Part shown: positions 33,288 through 45,233 of the stretch, in pieces
Numbering within the stretch: position 1 is the first letter of the stretch
Layout of the letters: each line of letters starts with the position of its first letter
NCBI GenBank assembly: GCA_026182355.1
Contig: JAPFBL010000104.1
Coordinates: 496,001 to 560,000, forward strand
Direction of reading: 5' to 3'
Length of the DNA: 64,000 nt
Source of the DNA: Hermatobates lingyangjiaoensis
Taxonomy: Eukaryota > Arthropoda > Insecta > Hemiptera > Hermatobatidae
Notes under the pieces: model-generated
Databases searched by the model: none
The model's input: the letters and a program-made list of their open reading frames with translations, nothing else
What the model was told of the DNA's origin: nothing
Translations under genes and position numbers: made by a program

Positions 33288-34441
33288 CCATGTATTAATT
33301 TATCCTATATCTCTGTGCTCACTTAGCCTGGTTTCATCATTTTAAGGCAGAATGTCATCTAATGTTACTTCAAGAGTCGGACTTCTCACTAATATATGGA
33401 CATTCTGATGTACACAATTAATTAATTTTATAATAATATTCAGTAAAAATATTATATATTTAATTAAAAATATATATAATAAGCTTTAACATAAACCTGT
33501 GAAATAAAAATCAATGATCAAACCACATTATGAAATAGGAAAAAAAGACTAAAGTCACTCAACCGTAACAATCAAACTTCGTCAGAGCCAAAAACCCAAC
33601 TGAAACACTAGATGAAAAAACATCATGGTGACGGGTTGAGAGGAGTAAGAGGGAAGAGTGGTATTTTAAAAAGTGTAAAGCGCAGGAAGGGACAAAGGTG
33701 CAGGCAGGGATGCTTGGAGAAACAGAGTGCAGTAAGAAAGAGTAAAAAACTATCAGCTAGTTGTCAACCCCCTTAGAAGAGGCTGTTGTGCTCGTTAACA
33801 CTGAGTCAAGCCTGAACAACCCGTTACTAATGTTTATATTATTTGATATATAAATTAAATCAGCGAGAATTCAATAATATTTCTTAACAACATCGATTTT
33901 TTATAGATAATAATTTAGCTCCGGTCCAATCAATATGATGGTTTTCATTATTCTTATACAAGAATAAGGTGCTACTTTTTTCTTGTCTACTTAAGATGTA
34001 TTAGTGTTGTTCAGCATGTGTCTTTAAAGGCAATTTTTGCAGTATATAAATACCACCGGACACCAGTTCCCTGGGAAAGTTTTTTATTAACATATTGCCT
34101 CGTTATTACGATGAGAAAACACTATATTAAAATCAATTGTTTGGCTTGTCTTGGAGGGGAGTCCAATGAATCATGATAAGAAAAATTATAGAATTTAACA
34201 ATGAACGGGGCTCTGTAGAAATATTAGAAAAAGTTTTATTAGAACCCTATAAAGTTAACTCGATATAACAGGAGGGGTATTTTACTGATAGGTCAATTGA
34301 CCTAATGTTATTAATCTCATCATTAAGGAATTCAGGCGGGCAAACTCTTAATGCCTTCGAATTTATATTTCTAAAAACATAAATTTTAACATTTACTGAA
34401 TGGGAGGAATAGAAATGGATGTATGCAAGTATTTCTAATAG
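33288..34441 (-). mobile_element. Minus-strand PLE family A fragment (3' half)
   Basis: Bases 33491-34441 are a diverged reverse-strand copy of the intact PLE from about 6710 to 7700. It includes the 3' end, the damaged ribozyme core (CTGACGA at 33585-33579, with GAAA changed to GAGT), the C-terminal coding part, and on into the end of the reverse transcriptase (TACTTGCATAC..., near 34430). Indels and stops break the frame. Bases 33288-33490 are flanking, non-PLE sequence included here because they are duplicated together with the PLE at 34460-35110. Confidence 0.8.
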
Positions 34442-34459
34442 CAGGTGTTCAATGAAATA

Positions 34460-35110
34460 CCATGTATTAATTTATCCTAATCTCTGTAGCTAACCTTAGC
34501 TGGTTTCAAATCATTTAAGGCAGAAGGGCATCTAATGTTACTTCAAGAGTCGGACTTCTCACTAATCATATGTGACATCTGGATGTAAAATTAATTTAAT
34601 TTTATATAATATTCAGTAAAAATATTATATATTTATTAAAATAGATATAATAAGCTTTAACATAAACTGTGAAATAAAAATCAATCGATCAAACCACATT
34701 ATGAAATAGAAAAAACAGACTAAAGCACTCAACCGTAAAATCAAACTTGTCAGAGCCAAAACTCTACTGACACTAGATGAAATAACATCATGCTCAATGG
34801 TTGAGAGGAGTGAGAGCTAGAGTGTTATATTAAAAGTGTAAGCGCATTAAGACAAATGTGTGCAGCAGGGATTTTTGGAGCAAAAGAGTGCACGTAAGAA
34901 AGAGTAAAAAACTAGTCAGCTAGTTGTCAACCCCATTAGAAGAGGCATGTTGTGCTCGTTACACTGAGTCAAGCCGAACAACGTTACTAATGTTCAATTA
35001 TTGATATAAATTAAATCAGCGAGAATCAAGTATATCTTAACAACATCGATTTTTTATAGATAATCCCATTATAGCTCGGTCCAGAGTCAAGTAGGATGGT
35101 TTCATATTGA
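34460..35110 (-). repeat. Indel-rich tandem duplicate of 33288-33955
   Basis: Repeats 33288-33955 (non-PLE flank plus the end of the PLE) about 1,170 bp downstream in the same orientation. The differences are dominated by 1-3 nt insertions and deletions. Either a segmental duplication or, more likely, a poorly polished redundant read end in the assembly. Confidence 0.75.
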
Positions 35111-35111
35111 C

Positions 35112-35640
35112 TAATTAACTAAGTCCTCCTGGTGTAAACTCAAAACATCAATTACAGGTAGATTGGTAAAAAGAGACTTCACATCAAAACTAATCAATCT
35201 ATCATATTTACTGATGTTGATGCTATTTGATTTACTAATTAAATCAACATTGTTTTTCCTATGGCTGCCTGAAATTTTACCAATTGATGGGCTCTAAACG
35301 AGGTATGACGGACATTATTACTACCAATTGTAAAATTGATAACCTCAGTGGAACTAACCCAATAAATATTATAAACATTAGTAAGGAGTTGTTCCTGCTT
35401 GACTCAGTGTTATCGGGAGCAATAGCCTCTTCTTAGAGGGTTGACAACTAGCTGATAGTTTTTTATTCTTTCTTACTGTACTGCTTTGCTTCTCCAAAAA
35501 TCACTGCCTGGACCTTTGTCCCTTCCTGCGCTTTACACCCTTTTAAAATACCACTCTTCCCTCTCACTCCTCCCAATGTAGTTCAAAGTTTTTCTGTAAA
35601 TACGTGTTCGTTAAGATGTAATTTTAATTATGCCCAGTTG
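35112..35640. mobile_element. Inverted PLE family A pieces: RT (minus) and 3' end (plus)
   Basis: Bases 35112-35293 on the minus strand match the reverse transcriptase region with the FDVKSLF motif (about 6140-6290 of the intact PLE). From about 35360 to 35640 the plus strand matches the C-terminal coding end and 3' UTR (about 7340-7570). The two pieces face each other, so the element is internally deleted and partly inverted. Confidence 0.75.
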
Positions 35641-36880
35641 ATAAGATCGTATACTCTGTCATTACTACTTAAGTAATGTTTAAAGAAATGAATTTCATTG
35701 GGTTAGATTGAATCAGAAAAAAATAAAGCAAAGGAATAAAGAAGGCATATACTGACATCTAATATTCATGGCAGGATAAGCAATGGTATGAATGTGGGGC
35801 CAGCGAAACCTGGCCCACAGTTACGCTACTCTGGCAAATAAAATTGTCAAATCCAAACAGAACCAAAACTCTTTTAATTTGCCTGCTAGAATGAATCCGC
35901 AGGAAATATGTTATGTTTTGCAGCTAAATTAAATCAACACATACTCTCACTCTCAACAGAGGGAAACAACAATAAATATGTGATGTGCTGAATGTAAAGA
36001 AGCAACCTAATTGATTTTACAGCAGTCGTTTTTTTTTATTTTGATTATTTTTACAGTTCAAGGTACTAAATAACTTGTGAAAACGGCTCCTTCAAATCAA
36101 CAAGTTGATATGAGTGAATTCAGATTAGAAAAACAGAATCATACCATATTTACACCGAGATAATATATCTATTATGAAGGTATCAGAATAAAGATTCTCA
36201 CATAATCATCCAAATGGTACTTCCAAGCATTTAATCACTCTTACCCACAACCTTGAAGAAACTAAATGAATTGAAAAGGCATTAAAAACATACATGATCA
36301 TGATAAGCGTACCACTATTGACTTTTCACAATAAAATTTATCTCCTACAGACTATTTATCCATACAAACATTATATATACAGAAAGGTTTAAGTTGAGAA
36401 AAAAATTTAGTGAAAAAGCCGAAATAATTAAAAAGTGGGGAAAGTTGAAAAAAATCTTTAGCTCCAAAATAGGTGAAATAACATAAAAATTTGTTAATAA
36501 GTAAAGGTAGTATAGAAATATGTTTCTAATATTATAATAACAATAATAACAATTCAATTTCTGATAGAAAACACGTCCAATTGTAATAGCAGGTTGCTGA
36601 AATTGATTGTAAAGTGTTGTATTAGTATCATTGACGCATTATTTATTCCTCTTTGGTAAATATGTAATCAATAATATTTTACCATTTTATAGATGGTTAC
36701 CCTTGATATATCCTACGGTAAGTAACTTCTCAGTTTGAAATGAATACTCCTTGTCATTGTTTTATGGGAATTTACACATTCTTTTTCTTTTAAAAACCTG
36801 CAATCTGTATCCCATGCTAGTAAGCAGAGATGTGTAAAGCCGGTCATTTAGTCGAAGTCGTCATATTTCAAACGGTTAAA
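35640..36880. other. Non-coding stretch
   Basis: No gene or repeat recognised. Confidence 0.4.
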
Positions 36881-36884
36881 CAGT

Positions 36885-36962
36885 GGATTCAGATGTGGTC
36901 TAGTGGTAGCATATTATACTTGACTTTAAATACAAATGAGAATTTCAGACTCTAATCTTCAA
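36885..36962 (+). mobile_element. tRNA-like sequence, possibly a SINE head
   Basis: TGTGGTCTAGTGGTAGCATA resembles a tRNA A-box region, and GAATTTCAGACTCTAATC lies where a B box would be. The cloverleaf is not convincing. It may be the head of a second SINE type. Confidence 0.3.
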
Positions 36963-36989
36963 TATTACTCAAGACTTTTTGAACGCAAA

Positions 36990-37385
36990 TATGGCGTTCT
37001 AGAGCGTAGTCTTCACGGAGGGGATGTAAAGCGTTGTTTCGAGTTTGAACATATTAGGTTCTCTATAATCCAAGTTAAACATGTTTGGTTAGGTTATGTT
37101 TGGTTCTAATGGCCATCCTACCAGAAAACACATTAGACCAAAGATTTATCTATCACACTATGAACATTCTACATTGAGAGTCGTAAGTTCTGCTTAACTC
37201 AGGTGAATTTAAAGTAGGGATTTTAACGAATACCTGGTATCGTACACGCCTAGTACCGACGGTATCCTCAAATTCTTTTCACCTCCCACATAAATAAACT
37301 GAAAAACAGAGTGGATATCAAACTCCAGATCTACCAGAGCCGAAAGGAGCACGTAAGTGACTGGACTACTCTGCCATTTAAGTTA
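36990..37385 (-). mobile_element. tRNA-derived SINE, copy 2
   Basis: From 37385 on the minus strand: tRNA-like head (GGCAGAGTAGTCCAGTCAC, GGAGTTTGATATCC), body with TTCGTTAAAATCCCTACTT and CACCTGAGTTAAGCAGAAC, and an AACCAAACATAACC tail. The body matches copies near 16050, 58600 and 59300. Confidence 0.6.
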
Positions 37386-37389
37386 ACCA

Positions 37390-37965
37390 TAATACTTGAA
37401 TTTAAAGATCCTTATTAAAGAACACTTTAATAAAGCAGAATTTTAAGTAAATCTGGTTTGTTAAAAAAAATCGTAAATCAATCAACAATCTCTTGCCACC
37501 ACGAGAGTAACATAGAAAGAGAAAGCTGATATGTGCTGGTCAAGCATGCAGGACGCATCGGCTACGTCATCGGAGCCTTACACAGAAACCAAGCTGTTCT
37601 TTTACTCTTTCTTGACAAGCAAGTGAGGTAACTATTAATTTTGATCAAAGGTGTTCCAATTGTATCATCTTACACATTAACCCTAAAAACCAAGGTATTG
37701 GATTTAATTTCTATCAATATTACACAAAATTTTTTCATTTGTATTTTAAATTTAAATAGATAAATTTAAAAATAAAAAATAAAACTTAAATAAACAGTTA
37801 ATTAATTTCTTAGATAAAATCATTTTTAGTAGCTATTTTTGAATAGTTTAATAACAGCTATTTTTTGGGTCGAAAAAGGTGGCAAATCCTGGAGTACTGA
37901 GTTTAGTGTATGTCAAATGATTAAATATTGAAAACAAATATTGAACAGGGAGTAATAAAAAGGTA
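37390..37965. other. AT-rich non-coding stretch
   Basis: Nothing recognised. Confidence 0.4.
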
Positions 37966-37969
37966 TTAT

Positions 37970-38340
37970 GTCCTAATAATGACTGATCAAGGAAGGGTAG
38001 CACGAAGAACAAAGACGTTGGTAATTTGTTTGAGTGGAGGGGTGAATTAGTAATTGATAAGGTGGCGTCGTGACGGAGAGTAGTAAAGTCGCAGATAATG
38101 TTTTGTTTATATGTTGAGATAGGAGGGACCGTCTTGTAGCTGGCTCGACTAAGTAATTCAACCTTGTCTGACACAATATTACACTGTATGAAGTCAGCCC
38201 TTCTGTCACAAATAAAAATAACCCACCTTGTCTGGCAGGCAAATAATTGATTTATGTACGGGGATGAGACAGCACGCAACACCCCCTCTTGTTATTGCTT
38301 AACATGGCTCTTAACTCTTGACTGCTTCGTCCCCAAAGGA
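37970..38340. other. Balanced-composition island with homeodomain-like sites
   Basis: Unique sequence containing GAATTAGTAATTGATAAGG (near 38045) and AAATAATTGATTTATG (near 38244). Two overlapping minus ORFs (144 and 89 codons) show no domain and are probably fortuitous. Candidate regulatory element. Confidence 0.25.
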
Positions 38341-38344
38341 GAAC

Positions 38345-39375
38345 ATCTAATAACTCGAAGTGCTGCCCATTAAATTACATTAACTGTTGTCGTTTAAAAC
38401 AACTTGGGGCACCAATAAACATTATGGTTTAATACAGAATTAGAATGTAGTAAAGTACTAGCACCGGCTCAACATTCTCACTTATTCTATGATCAAGCCG
38501 TTAGGAAACAAAACGCTCCCGTTAAGAAGAAATATACTATTTAGTACCTTTGTCAAAACACCTGTAAACGTCTTTCTATGCGAGGCCTCCTTTCTAACTA
38601 GATTATTGTCGTAGTATCACTTCATTCCATGTATTTTTGTTTTATCACTGCGGTTCTGAAGCATAGTTTCTCATATATTTAAATGTATCAGTCCTTCATT
38701 TTTTCAGTGGGTGATTGTAATTTTTATTTTGTTGCAATTTGTTTCTTAAATTCATATTTTTGATTTATTTTTATAGAATAGCTATATTACTACAAAAAAA
38801 TATTTTTAAAAAATTAAAACGACTCGAATACTACCTAAATTGAAAACAAGAAAACATTACAGTGTAAGAAACTAAGTGGTAACTCTAACGGACAAACTTG
38901 CAGAGAAATGTTAGCGAAATATACGTAGAAAACTTCTGGTAGACATAAATGCAGAAAGAGACGAGTGTAGAAGACCACAACATAATGCTGACTTTATTTC
39001 CTGATAACTTACGTACAACGTCTGAACGGCACCAAGGCAATCAGAAAACTCATTAAGAATCTTTAAACAAAATAAGTGGTTTTGTGAGAGTATCACTGAC
39101 CCTGAAACAAGCGAATCAAAACATACTGCTGCGGTTTTGAGAAGGGATGCACTGGTGTAAAAAAGGTACTTTAAAGGGCGTAAAGTCTACAAAAAGGGAA
39201 CAAATGGCTGCGAAGGCAGGTGACGGTAAACAAAGGAGTGACTACTTATCTGTTCGTTTTAAAAATCTCAGTCATTTATCTGCTTTTCATTGAGTGGTAA
39301 AGTTTTTCTCATATAAAACTTTTGAGTTTCAGATACTCTGCTCATGGAAGAAAACTGATCCACTGAACCTCTATA
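38345..39375. other. Non-coding stretch
   Basis: Nothing recognised. Confidence 0.4.
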
Positions 39376-39378
39376 AAA

Positions 39379-39830
39379 TGGCTACTCATCAAGAAAAAGC
39401 CTAACGTGATCGTGGATTATTGAAAGGATGTTCAGATTCAAAAAAACTGCAGAACTATGTCTGGAAGAAATAACCATCCCGTCCTTCTATTCGTGTTTGG
39501 CTTAAGAAATCTATGGAAACTGGGACAGTACTGGATAAAGAGGGGAGTGAGAGACCAAAAACATCTGAGGAGAACACCTATCGTGCTTCACAAGCCTTTA
39601 CTAGGAAGTCCATCCATACTGCTGCTAGAGAGTTGCAACTACCACACGTTTAACAATGCACAAGGCCGTTCACAACAACTTACTGTCGTGCTCTTACAAT
39701 ATGCCACTGTTACATGCTCTTAAGCCAAATAACAAGTCCAAACGAAGAGGGTCTGTTGAAAGAAATGCTGGGACGCATATCTTCCATACTTTGTTTTGAA
39801 GTTTCCATCTTCTACTTTAACCCATTTTTG
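39379..39830 (+). mobile_element. DUF4817 / mariner-like HTH transposon remnant
   Basis: Translated across frames the plus strand gives MATHQEKA, then SRPSIRVWLKKSMETGTVLD, ERPKTSEENTYRASQAFT, RKSIHTAARELQLPH and LLHALKPNNKSKR. The series (R.W..KF.ETG.V....GRP.TSEE...........SI...ARELQ.P..TVHK) is the helix-turn-helix region of the DUF4817-containing mariner/IS630-like elements common in arthropod genomes. Stops and frame changes make it a pseudogene. The DDE catalytic part and ends are not visible. Confidence 0.7.
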
Positions 39831-39834
39831 ACTG

Positions 39835-41925
39835 GTTTCGCCTGTTGGCAACCGGGTTTAATTATCGAGGTGCACCATCACGCCATCAGTTTGTTCTTGA
39901 ACCACTACCGCTCGCCTACCTTGAGTCCAATGGGAATCATCACTCACTCACTCCTCTCTCTCTCTTCCAGCCTTCTCTAAATAACCATTCTAAATATTAA
40001 CTAAGGTAACTGTCTTTTTTCATTAAGGTCCTGTGTTTTATGTATCTTAACTTTTCTCTTAACTTTTCTTTCTTAAATTATAAGGTTTTCATAACCTTAT
40101 AATTGTTCAATTTCATAACTCTTAATTATAGTATTGTTAATGTAAGTTAAACTGTTTTTTTTTTGTAACATGGTTCTTTAAATTTATTGAAAAAAGTCAT
40201 TTGCTATTCAAATATTAATTTTCAAATTGAAATATGATCCAATTAAACATAACAATAAGTAACGTTTAAACAATGAGTATACGATACCGTGTAAGTATAA
40301 TGACAGCTTATATAAAATCAATAATAGTTATTAAAGAATACTGAATTTGACCAAAGAAAAACTAATCTAGCACATCAAACAAAATCACAGCAAATCTTAT
40401 CCATTTTTAAGTAATTGACACAGAGAATTAAAAAATAATAAATAACAACTCAAAATATATGAATCCACGCTTCTGCAAGAAGGTAAATATGGTGAAGTCG
40501 TAGATATACAGCTGTCGAAATTAGGTTATCTCATGACTATAGACCTTTACTTACTGACCACACTATTACAGCAGAAGTGTAATTGAGCAGTTGTATGTCC
40601 TTGACCTGGACCTGCTAATTGCCAAGTGCACTACAGTACGTGGAACATTCGTGGTGCTTGGTTGGTTTGGTAACTGTGAGTATTGCTTGAAACAGTATTT
40701 GAGATCTGATTCTCTCGGCTCATTTATATGAGCTTAAATAGACAGAGATCCATTGATCACTAAATCACGTAACTTACGTTAATGAGATAACAACCACTAT
40801 TCTATCCATCCAAATCTCCGTATCCAGGCTCAAAATTAAAGCGTCAATCTTCCTTTATCCCATAAACTCAAATACAAAGTTACATTTCTCCACAACCATC
40901 TTTTTCTGCCACATGACAAGAAGCTACCATCAGAACTCGATAAATCCCAACTCTTACATTAGAAAATAAATGGCTTTTGCAAGACAAGCAAATATACTAT
41001 TTGACAAGACCTCCCACCCTTTCATATAAGGGAGTAATCTAAGTTAGTAGTAGTGTGGGGAATGAGTCGCATATGGGCTCCATGTGATGATTTCTCATTT
41101 AAGTAGTACAAGTACATTGCTTCTGGTATTTTTCATGGTATGAACCACTGTTCTAGTCATTGGTCAAAGGTTAAAACTAGCCAAGGAAATTTTTTTATTT
41201 TTCAATACAAGGGACAAGTAAAAGCGCCAGTTTAGCTTGAATCTCGCCAAGTAAATTATATCAGCGAATGAAGTGGTAAAAAGCCTAGATGCCTGTCCAC
41301 TAATTTGGCATGCGCCTTGCTGTGCATGGCTAGCTGACCCTTGTTAGTAGTAGTGAGTTTATGACATGAAACTACTAAGTTGTGTATTATGCACCTGTTC
41401 GTCGTTCCCAATTGTACAGTGTCATAAATTACATCATCAGCGTTGAATAATTCTTGTAGAAAAATATTTTTTTATATCCATTGCCAATCCATATTTCTTT
41501 TGCGCCTAATTTGCAACCAAGGAGTGAAGGTGTGACTCACTTCTGCCTCACACCCGTTAACTATGAGCGAGACACTGTACCGCGACCACATGGCGTCAGA
41601 AATATAAGTGCTAACTCTATCTTATTTTGCCTAGCTTCGGTCATCGTCTGAAAAATGGTATATTCAATATAGATAGCACAGTTAATCAGATATATTTTTA
41701 TAAATACAGATATTAAACAGAAGAATTTCACAAAGAATTATGACTAATTTAACGATAAAGAACTAATGTACTCATGTACTATTTCCTTGAGAACTATATT
41801 TTAATTGAATAACTTGCTCAAATAAATATTTCTGACGTTCTCGTGCCTTCTATCACAGGAACAACCTGTGTTCATTAGGACAAGTGAAGCTGATTACGGT
41901 TGAGTGTGCTGAAGCAGATGGCTTT
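39835..41925. other. Non-coding stretch
   Basis: No gene, RNA or repeat recognised in about 2 kb of mostly AT-rich sequence. Confidence 0.4.
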
Positions 41926-41929
41926 ATTC

Positions 41930-42300
41930 GGAGAAAGCAGATATGACAATGTTAGGCCGAGACTCTGTGGCGCCTCTGTGAGGCAACCCCAGGGAATATG
42001 GGCTTCTCATATTTCAACCACCAGCACAATAGTCATTCGACTATAATTTAAAACAAGTCAATAGCGTGGCTTTTCCCAGGCTCCCCTACCCTTTGTGGGA
42101 CGATTCCTTTCTGTGGTCATCTCCACCCGTCCACTTACACAGACAGATAACCCCCTTATTCATTGTACTCCAGGCCAACTCAATTCATCTATCTCCCCCG
42201 GAAAACATTTCAGTCTGAAGGGCAACCCCTTATGTCTACCCCAGCTTCCAAAACAACCCCTGATATATATGCATTCCTAAATCTCAGCAGACCTAACATA
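41930..42300. other. GC-elevated island, C-rich on plus strand
   Basis: Unique C/T-rich sequence with CCCAGGCTCCCC and CTCCCCCGG. Overlapping short ORFs have no domain. Candidate non-coding island. Confidence 0.25.
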
Positions 42301-42554
42301 CGACGTCATGTTCACAAATTATATATCTTAGTAAATATTCCGACACAACAGTAAAAACATCGATTATAATAAAAAGTCTATAGGACATCTCCAAAGAGAT
42401 CAATATTCATATAAAGGAAGTCTAACTAAAAGTAGTAAAAATACTCATAAGAACTTTTTATTTTACCACTTCTAGCAGTAATATCCTTGATTATAAAGCC
42501 ACGTGTATCTATATTATCTAAAGCCAAGTTTGGCTTTATCAATATATTATCAAT

Positions 42555-43045
42555 ATTATATATATATATATATATATATTGATAAAAGTATCAACCGTGG
42601 AATAGAAACAAAACTAAAGTTTATCGGGACTCGGTTAGTTATTCAGGTTCAAATTAAACTCTCAATGCCAACGTTTCGGTTTTTATTTATTTTAGTTCAG
42701 TGTCAAGTGTTCATTCAAACTAGACAGTTCTTGTTGAAATGCACAGACTATTTTTCTTTGTAAAATAATTTGTAATGGAATACTTAGTTTTTCTGTTTCA
42801 AAATGTATACTTCTGTAAGTTCTCTCATTAATCTACTGTCAAAATGTCAATTGTAATTTCTTAATTGTAGCTAATTGGGCTTTTTATGTATGTTCGATTT
42901 TTGAATGATTGAATTACTTCTTATATTTCCTCTGTTTTGTAGGCCTATGAAAAAGGTTTTAAATAAAAACCGAAACGTTGACATTGAGAGTTTAATTTGA
43001 ACCTGAAGAACTAACCGAGTCTCAATAAACGTTAATTATATATTA
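42555..43045. mobile_element. PLE terminus (family C) with inverted ends
   Basis: The left part (42580-42690, minus) is the reverse complement of the right part (42945-43035, plus). The right part reads CCTATGAAAAAGG-TTTTAAATAAAAACC-GAAACGTTGACATT. The interior (42690-42790) matches 1855-1960 in inverted orientation. It begins at a (TA)n tract (about 42555-42580). The core looks like a decayed CTGATGA...GAAACGTT hammerhead. Confidence 0.7.
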
Positions 43046-43274
43046 TATTAGTATATTTTGGGAGCAGACCTTCATTTAAACATGTTTTATTAAAGACAAT
43101 AACAAACAACAGCAGAATCTGCCAATCACTCACGGAATAACAGAAACAGAATATTACAGGAACCAATTCTCTCAGCAGTATAAAACCGATGAAAGGGTAC
43201 TAAAGAATATCATAAAAACTAATACTAAATGCACCAATCCTGAAGATTGGCTTAAGATAATATTTATTACACAA

Positions 43275-43499
43275 GTGTCCTCAACAACAAGCTTAGTAGT
43301 GAGAAACAGCTTGCAGCAAAAGCCTCTCCTCCAGAAAACCAATGTAGTGTATCGTTACAATTGTAATATAGGAAACTGTGAGTTCCTGAAGTCATCATAC
43401 ATTGGCTCCACAGTAACCACATTATCACGGAGGTTGACTATGCACCTTGCTGCCGGCGCACCAAAAGATCATTCCTATAACAACATAGCCTCAAACTGA
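43275..43499 (+). pseudogene. GIY-YIG endonuclease domain, truncated by a stop
   Basis: The open frame has NVVYRYNCNIGNC (the GIY position is VVY, with a C....C insert), YIGSTVTTLSRRLTMHL with the catalytic Arg, and GAPKDH, then terminates. The expected helix with the catalytic Glu (I.EALYIK type, as at 26640-26680) is reached only in broken frames (ILEAL near 43565). So it is a recognisable but inactive nuclease of a PLE family different from the one at 5063. Confidence 0.8.
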
Positions 43500-43917
43500 A
43501 AAGAGAAAAATTAAACGACAATATTGAAATTTTATACCAGGAAAAAGACTATAGTAGACTGCAAATTTTAGAAGCCCTTGTATAAGACAGTATAAACCCA
43601 ACCTCAACAACCAGACAACGAGTTTCATCGGAATTTTAAAGCTGCACGCGGGAAACCATCAAAACAATAACCCTGATTCAGTGACAAGTTCATAGTGGTT
43701 TAGTGAATTTAAGTAACTATGGGAATCCAACTGGAAAACCTGAGATTGTGGAACCTCCAAGACTGTGTAACCCCCACGACCGAGTAACCTCCGAGTCCTC
43801 TCAATGTTGTTAATTCCTTAATATGGTGATGTATTAGTTAGTATTCAGAATATGTATAATAACTTTTTGATAGTGTTTTTTTGTTTATTTAATTTATTAA
43901 TGAGTTACAATCTTATA

Positions 43918-43953
43918 TCCCTGAAGATGGTCTATAACGACTGAAACGTTGGA
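43918..43953 (+). ncRNA. Hammerhead-ribozyme-like motif (family C-type PLE)
   Basis: CTGAAGA (43921-43927), GGTC/GACT hairpin, GAAA (43943-43946), self-complementary ACGT (43946-43949), T43950 at the cleavage position, then GGA pairing with TCC (43918-43920) for a 3-bp helix I. All core bases are present. Confidence 0.5.
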
Positions 43954-44124
43954 CAATTATTGTGTAGTTTTATAGTTTAGAATTACAACTGTGATTAATT
44001 TTATGGAGTTCAGTAATAAATCATATGGATAATCGCTGTGTATATTATCTGAAGGGTTGAAAACTAAGTTTAGGAAACTTGAAAAATTAAACAGAAAAAG
44101 GACAAAAATGAAAATCGGCATACT

Positions 44125-44162
<38 letters not shown>

Positions 44163-44189
44163 AATTGTCACAATAACACGTGATATAAA

Positions 44190-44634
44190 TATTCAGGTAA
44201 CTCACCACAAATTAAAGAAGATAGTCGCTCTAAGGCCTTTTGCTTTCACGAGGCTTTAATTCGCTTTCCTACACATTAGAGACAAAAATCACATAATTAA
44301 CTGGGAAGAAGCAAAGGAGTTGGTTTTTATGTCATGTGAAAGAAGAAGAAACATTGTTGAAAGCGCCCTCATAAAAGACTTTTCTAAGAGCTTGGTCAAC
44401 ACTAGTCCAGGCCTTTTTAAATTAGATGAATTTCTAATTGAAAGAATTGCCAAACAAATCAAGACTATTTCAACAGTTATAGGGAAAAATACTGTCAATG
44501 ATGCCAATCTTACTCCTTCTTTAAATCAAAATTCATAACCTGCTTACAACTTGTATTAACTTGCTCTCTGACGACGTGAAAGCGAAAGGCCTTAGAGCGA
44601 CTATCTTCTTTAATTTGTGGTGAGTTACCTGAAT
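44190..44634 (+). mobile_element. Short PLE (family B) with 60-bp terminal inverted repeat
   Basis: The left arm (44190-44250) is the reverse complement of the right arm (44575-44634) with one or two mismatches. Between them 44285-44538 encodes the C-terminus of the PLE endonuclease: WEEAKELVF, RRNIVESALIKDF with the candidate catalytic Glu, and SPGLFKLDEFL. Everything upstream is absent. TA tracts lie close by (44130-44158 and 44635-44646). The right arm begins within the hammerhead-like motif. Confidence 0.85.
44561..44600 (+). ncRNA. Hammerhead-ribozyme-like motif (family B), best match
   Basis: TTGCTCT (44561-44567), CTGACGA (44568-44574), a very short helix II (CGTGAAAGC), GAAA (44584-44587), palindromic AGGCCT (44587-44592), T44593 at the cleavage position, then AGAGCGA (44594-44600), complementary to TTGCTCT (7 pairs including one G-U). 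This is the most complete three-helix fit in the window. Confidence 0.6.
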
Positions 44635-44769
44635 ATATATATATATTCATGATGTTCAAATCATTAAGCTAGTGACCACTGATGACCGCAGTTTGACATT
44701 AAGAGCATCTGAGGAGGCCCACATATGGTTATTGGGGGCCCGATCAGATCCCGGTTTAAATCAGAAGCG

Positions 44770-45000
44770 TTAACTTTTATTTGTTTTTCCTTTTATTTTT
44801 AACTTATATATTCATTTTCATATATATATTTTTTTATTTTTTTATATATTTTTTCCCCTTTTTTATTATATATATTTTTTTATATTATTTATTTTATTTT
44901 TTATTATTTTTTTTATTTATTTATTTTACTTTATTTTATTTTTTTTTATTATTTCCTTTTTTATAATTTTTAATTTTATAATTTTATCTATTGTTTTTGC
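44770..45000. repeat. T-rich low-complexity tract
   Basis: About 230 bp of T with scattered A and C. The 61-codon Phe/Leu/Ile ORF here reflects composition and is not a gene. Confidence 0.9.
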
Positions 45001-45233
45001 TTTCTCCGTTCTCCGACGTTTAGTGCCTAGCTCCTTTTTTACGCTAGTGCTGCTCTCTTCGGTTGACTCTTTATTTCTTCATTCGCGCTCCGTTCTTCGA
45101 CGTGGGGAGATCTCTCTCACTTCGTCCTCTCTTCTAGTCTACTCTCCTGATGACGAACAACAGTTCGAAATATTGAATTCTGTAAGTTTTCTTTGTATTC
45201 TCTTTTCTGTGTCGTGCTTTGTGTAATTTAAAG

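Larger units (their letters stand above)
43080..43990 (+). mobile_element. 5'-truncated PLE of the Cys-containing GIY-YIG type
   Basis: Begins with the linker region (YKTDERVLKNIIK, then NPEDWLKIIF, about 43175-43265), followed by the GIY-YIG domain and a 3' UTR that ends in a hammerhead-like core (43918-43953). No reverse transcriptase is present, so it is truncated at the 5' side. Confidence 0.8.

Noticed and set aside
37848..38282. 144- and 89-codon overlapping minus ORFs
   Set aside because: No recognisable motif and no codon character; the block looks like a unique non-coding island.
44781..44966. Phe/Leu/Ile-rich 61-codon ORF resembling a membrane protein
   Set aside because: Pure consequence of a T-rich low-complexity tract.
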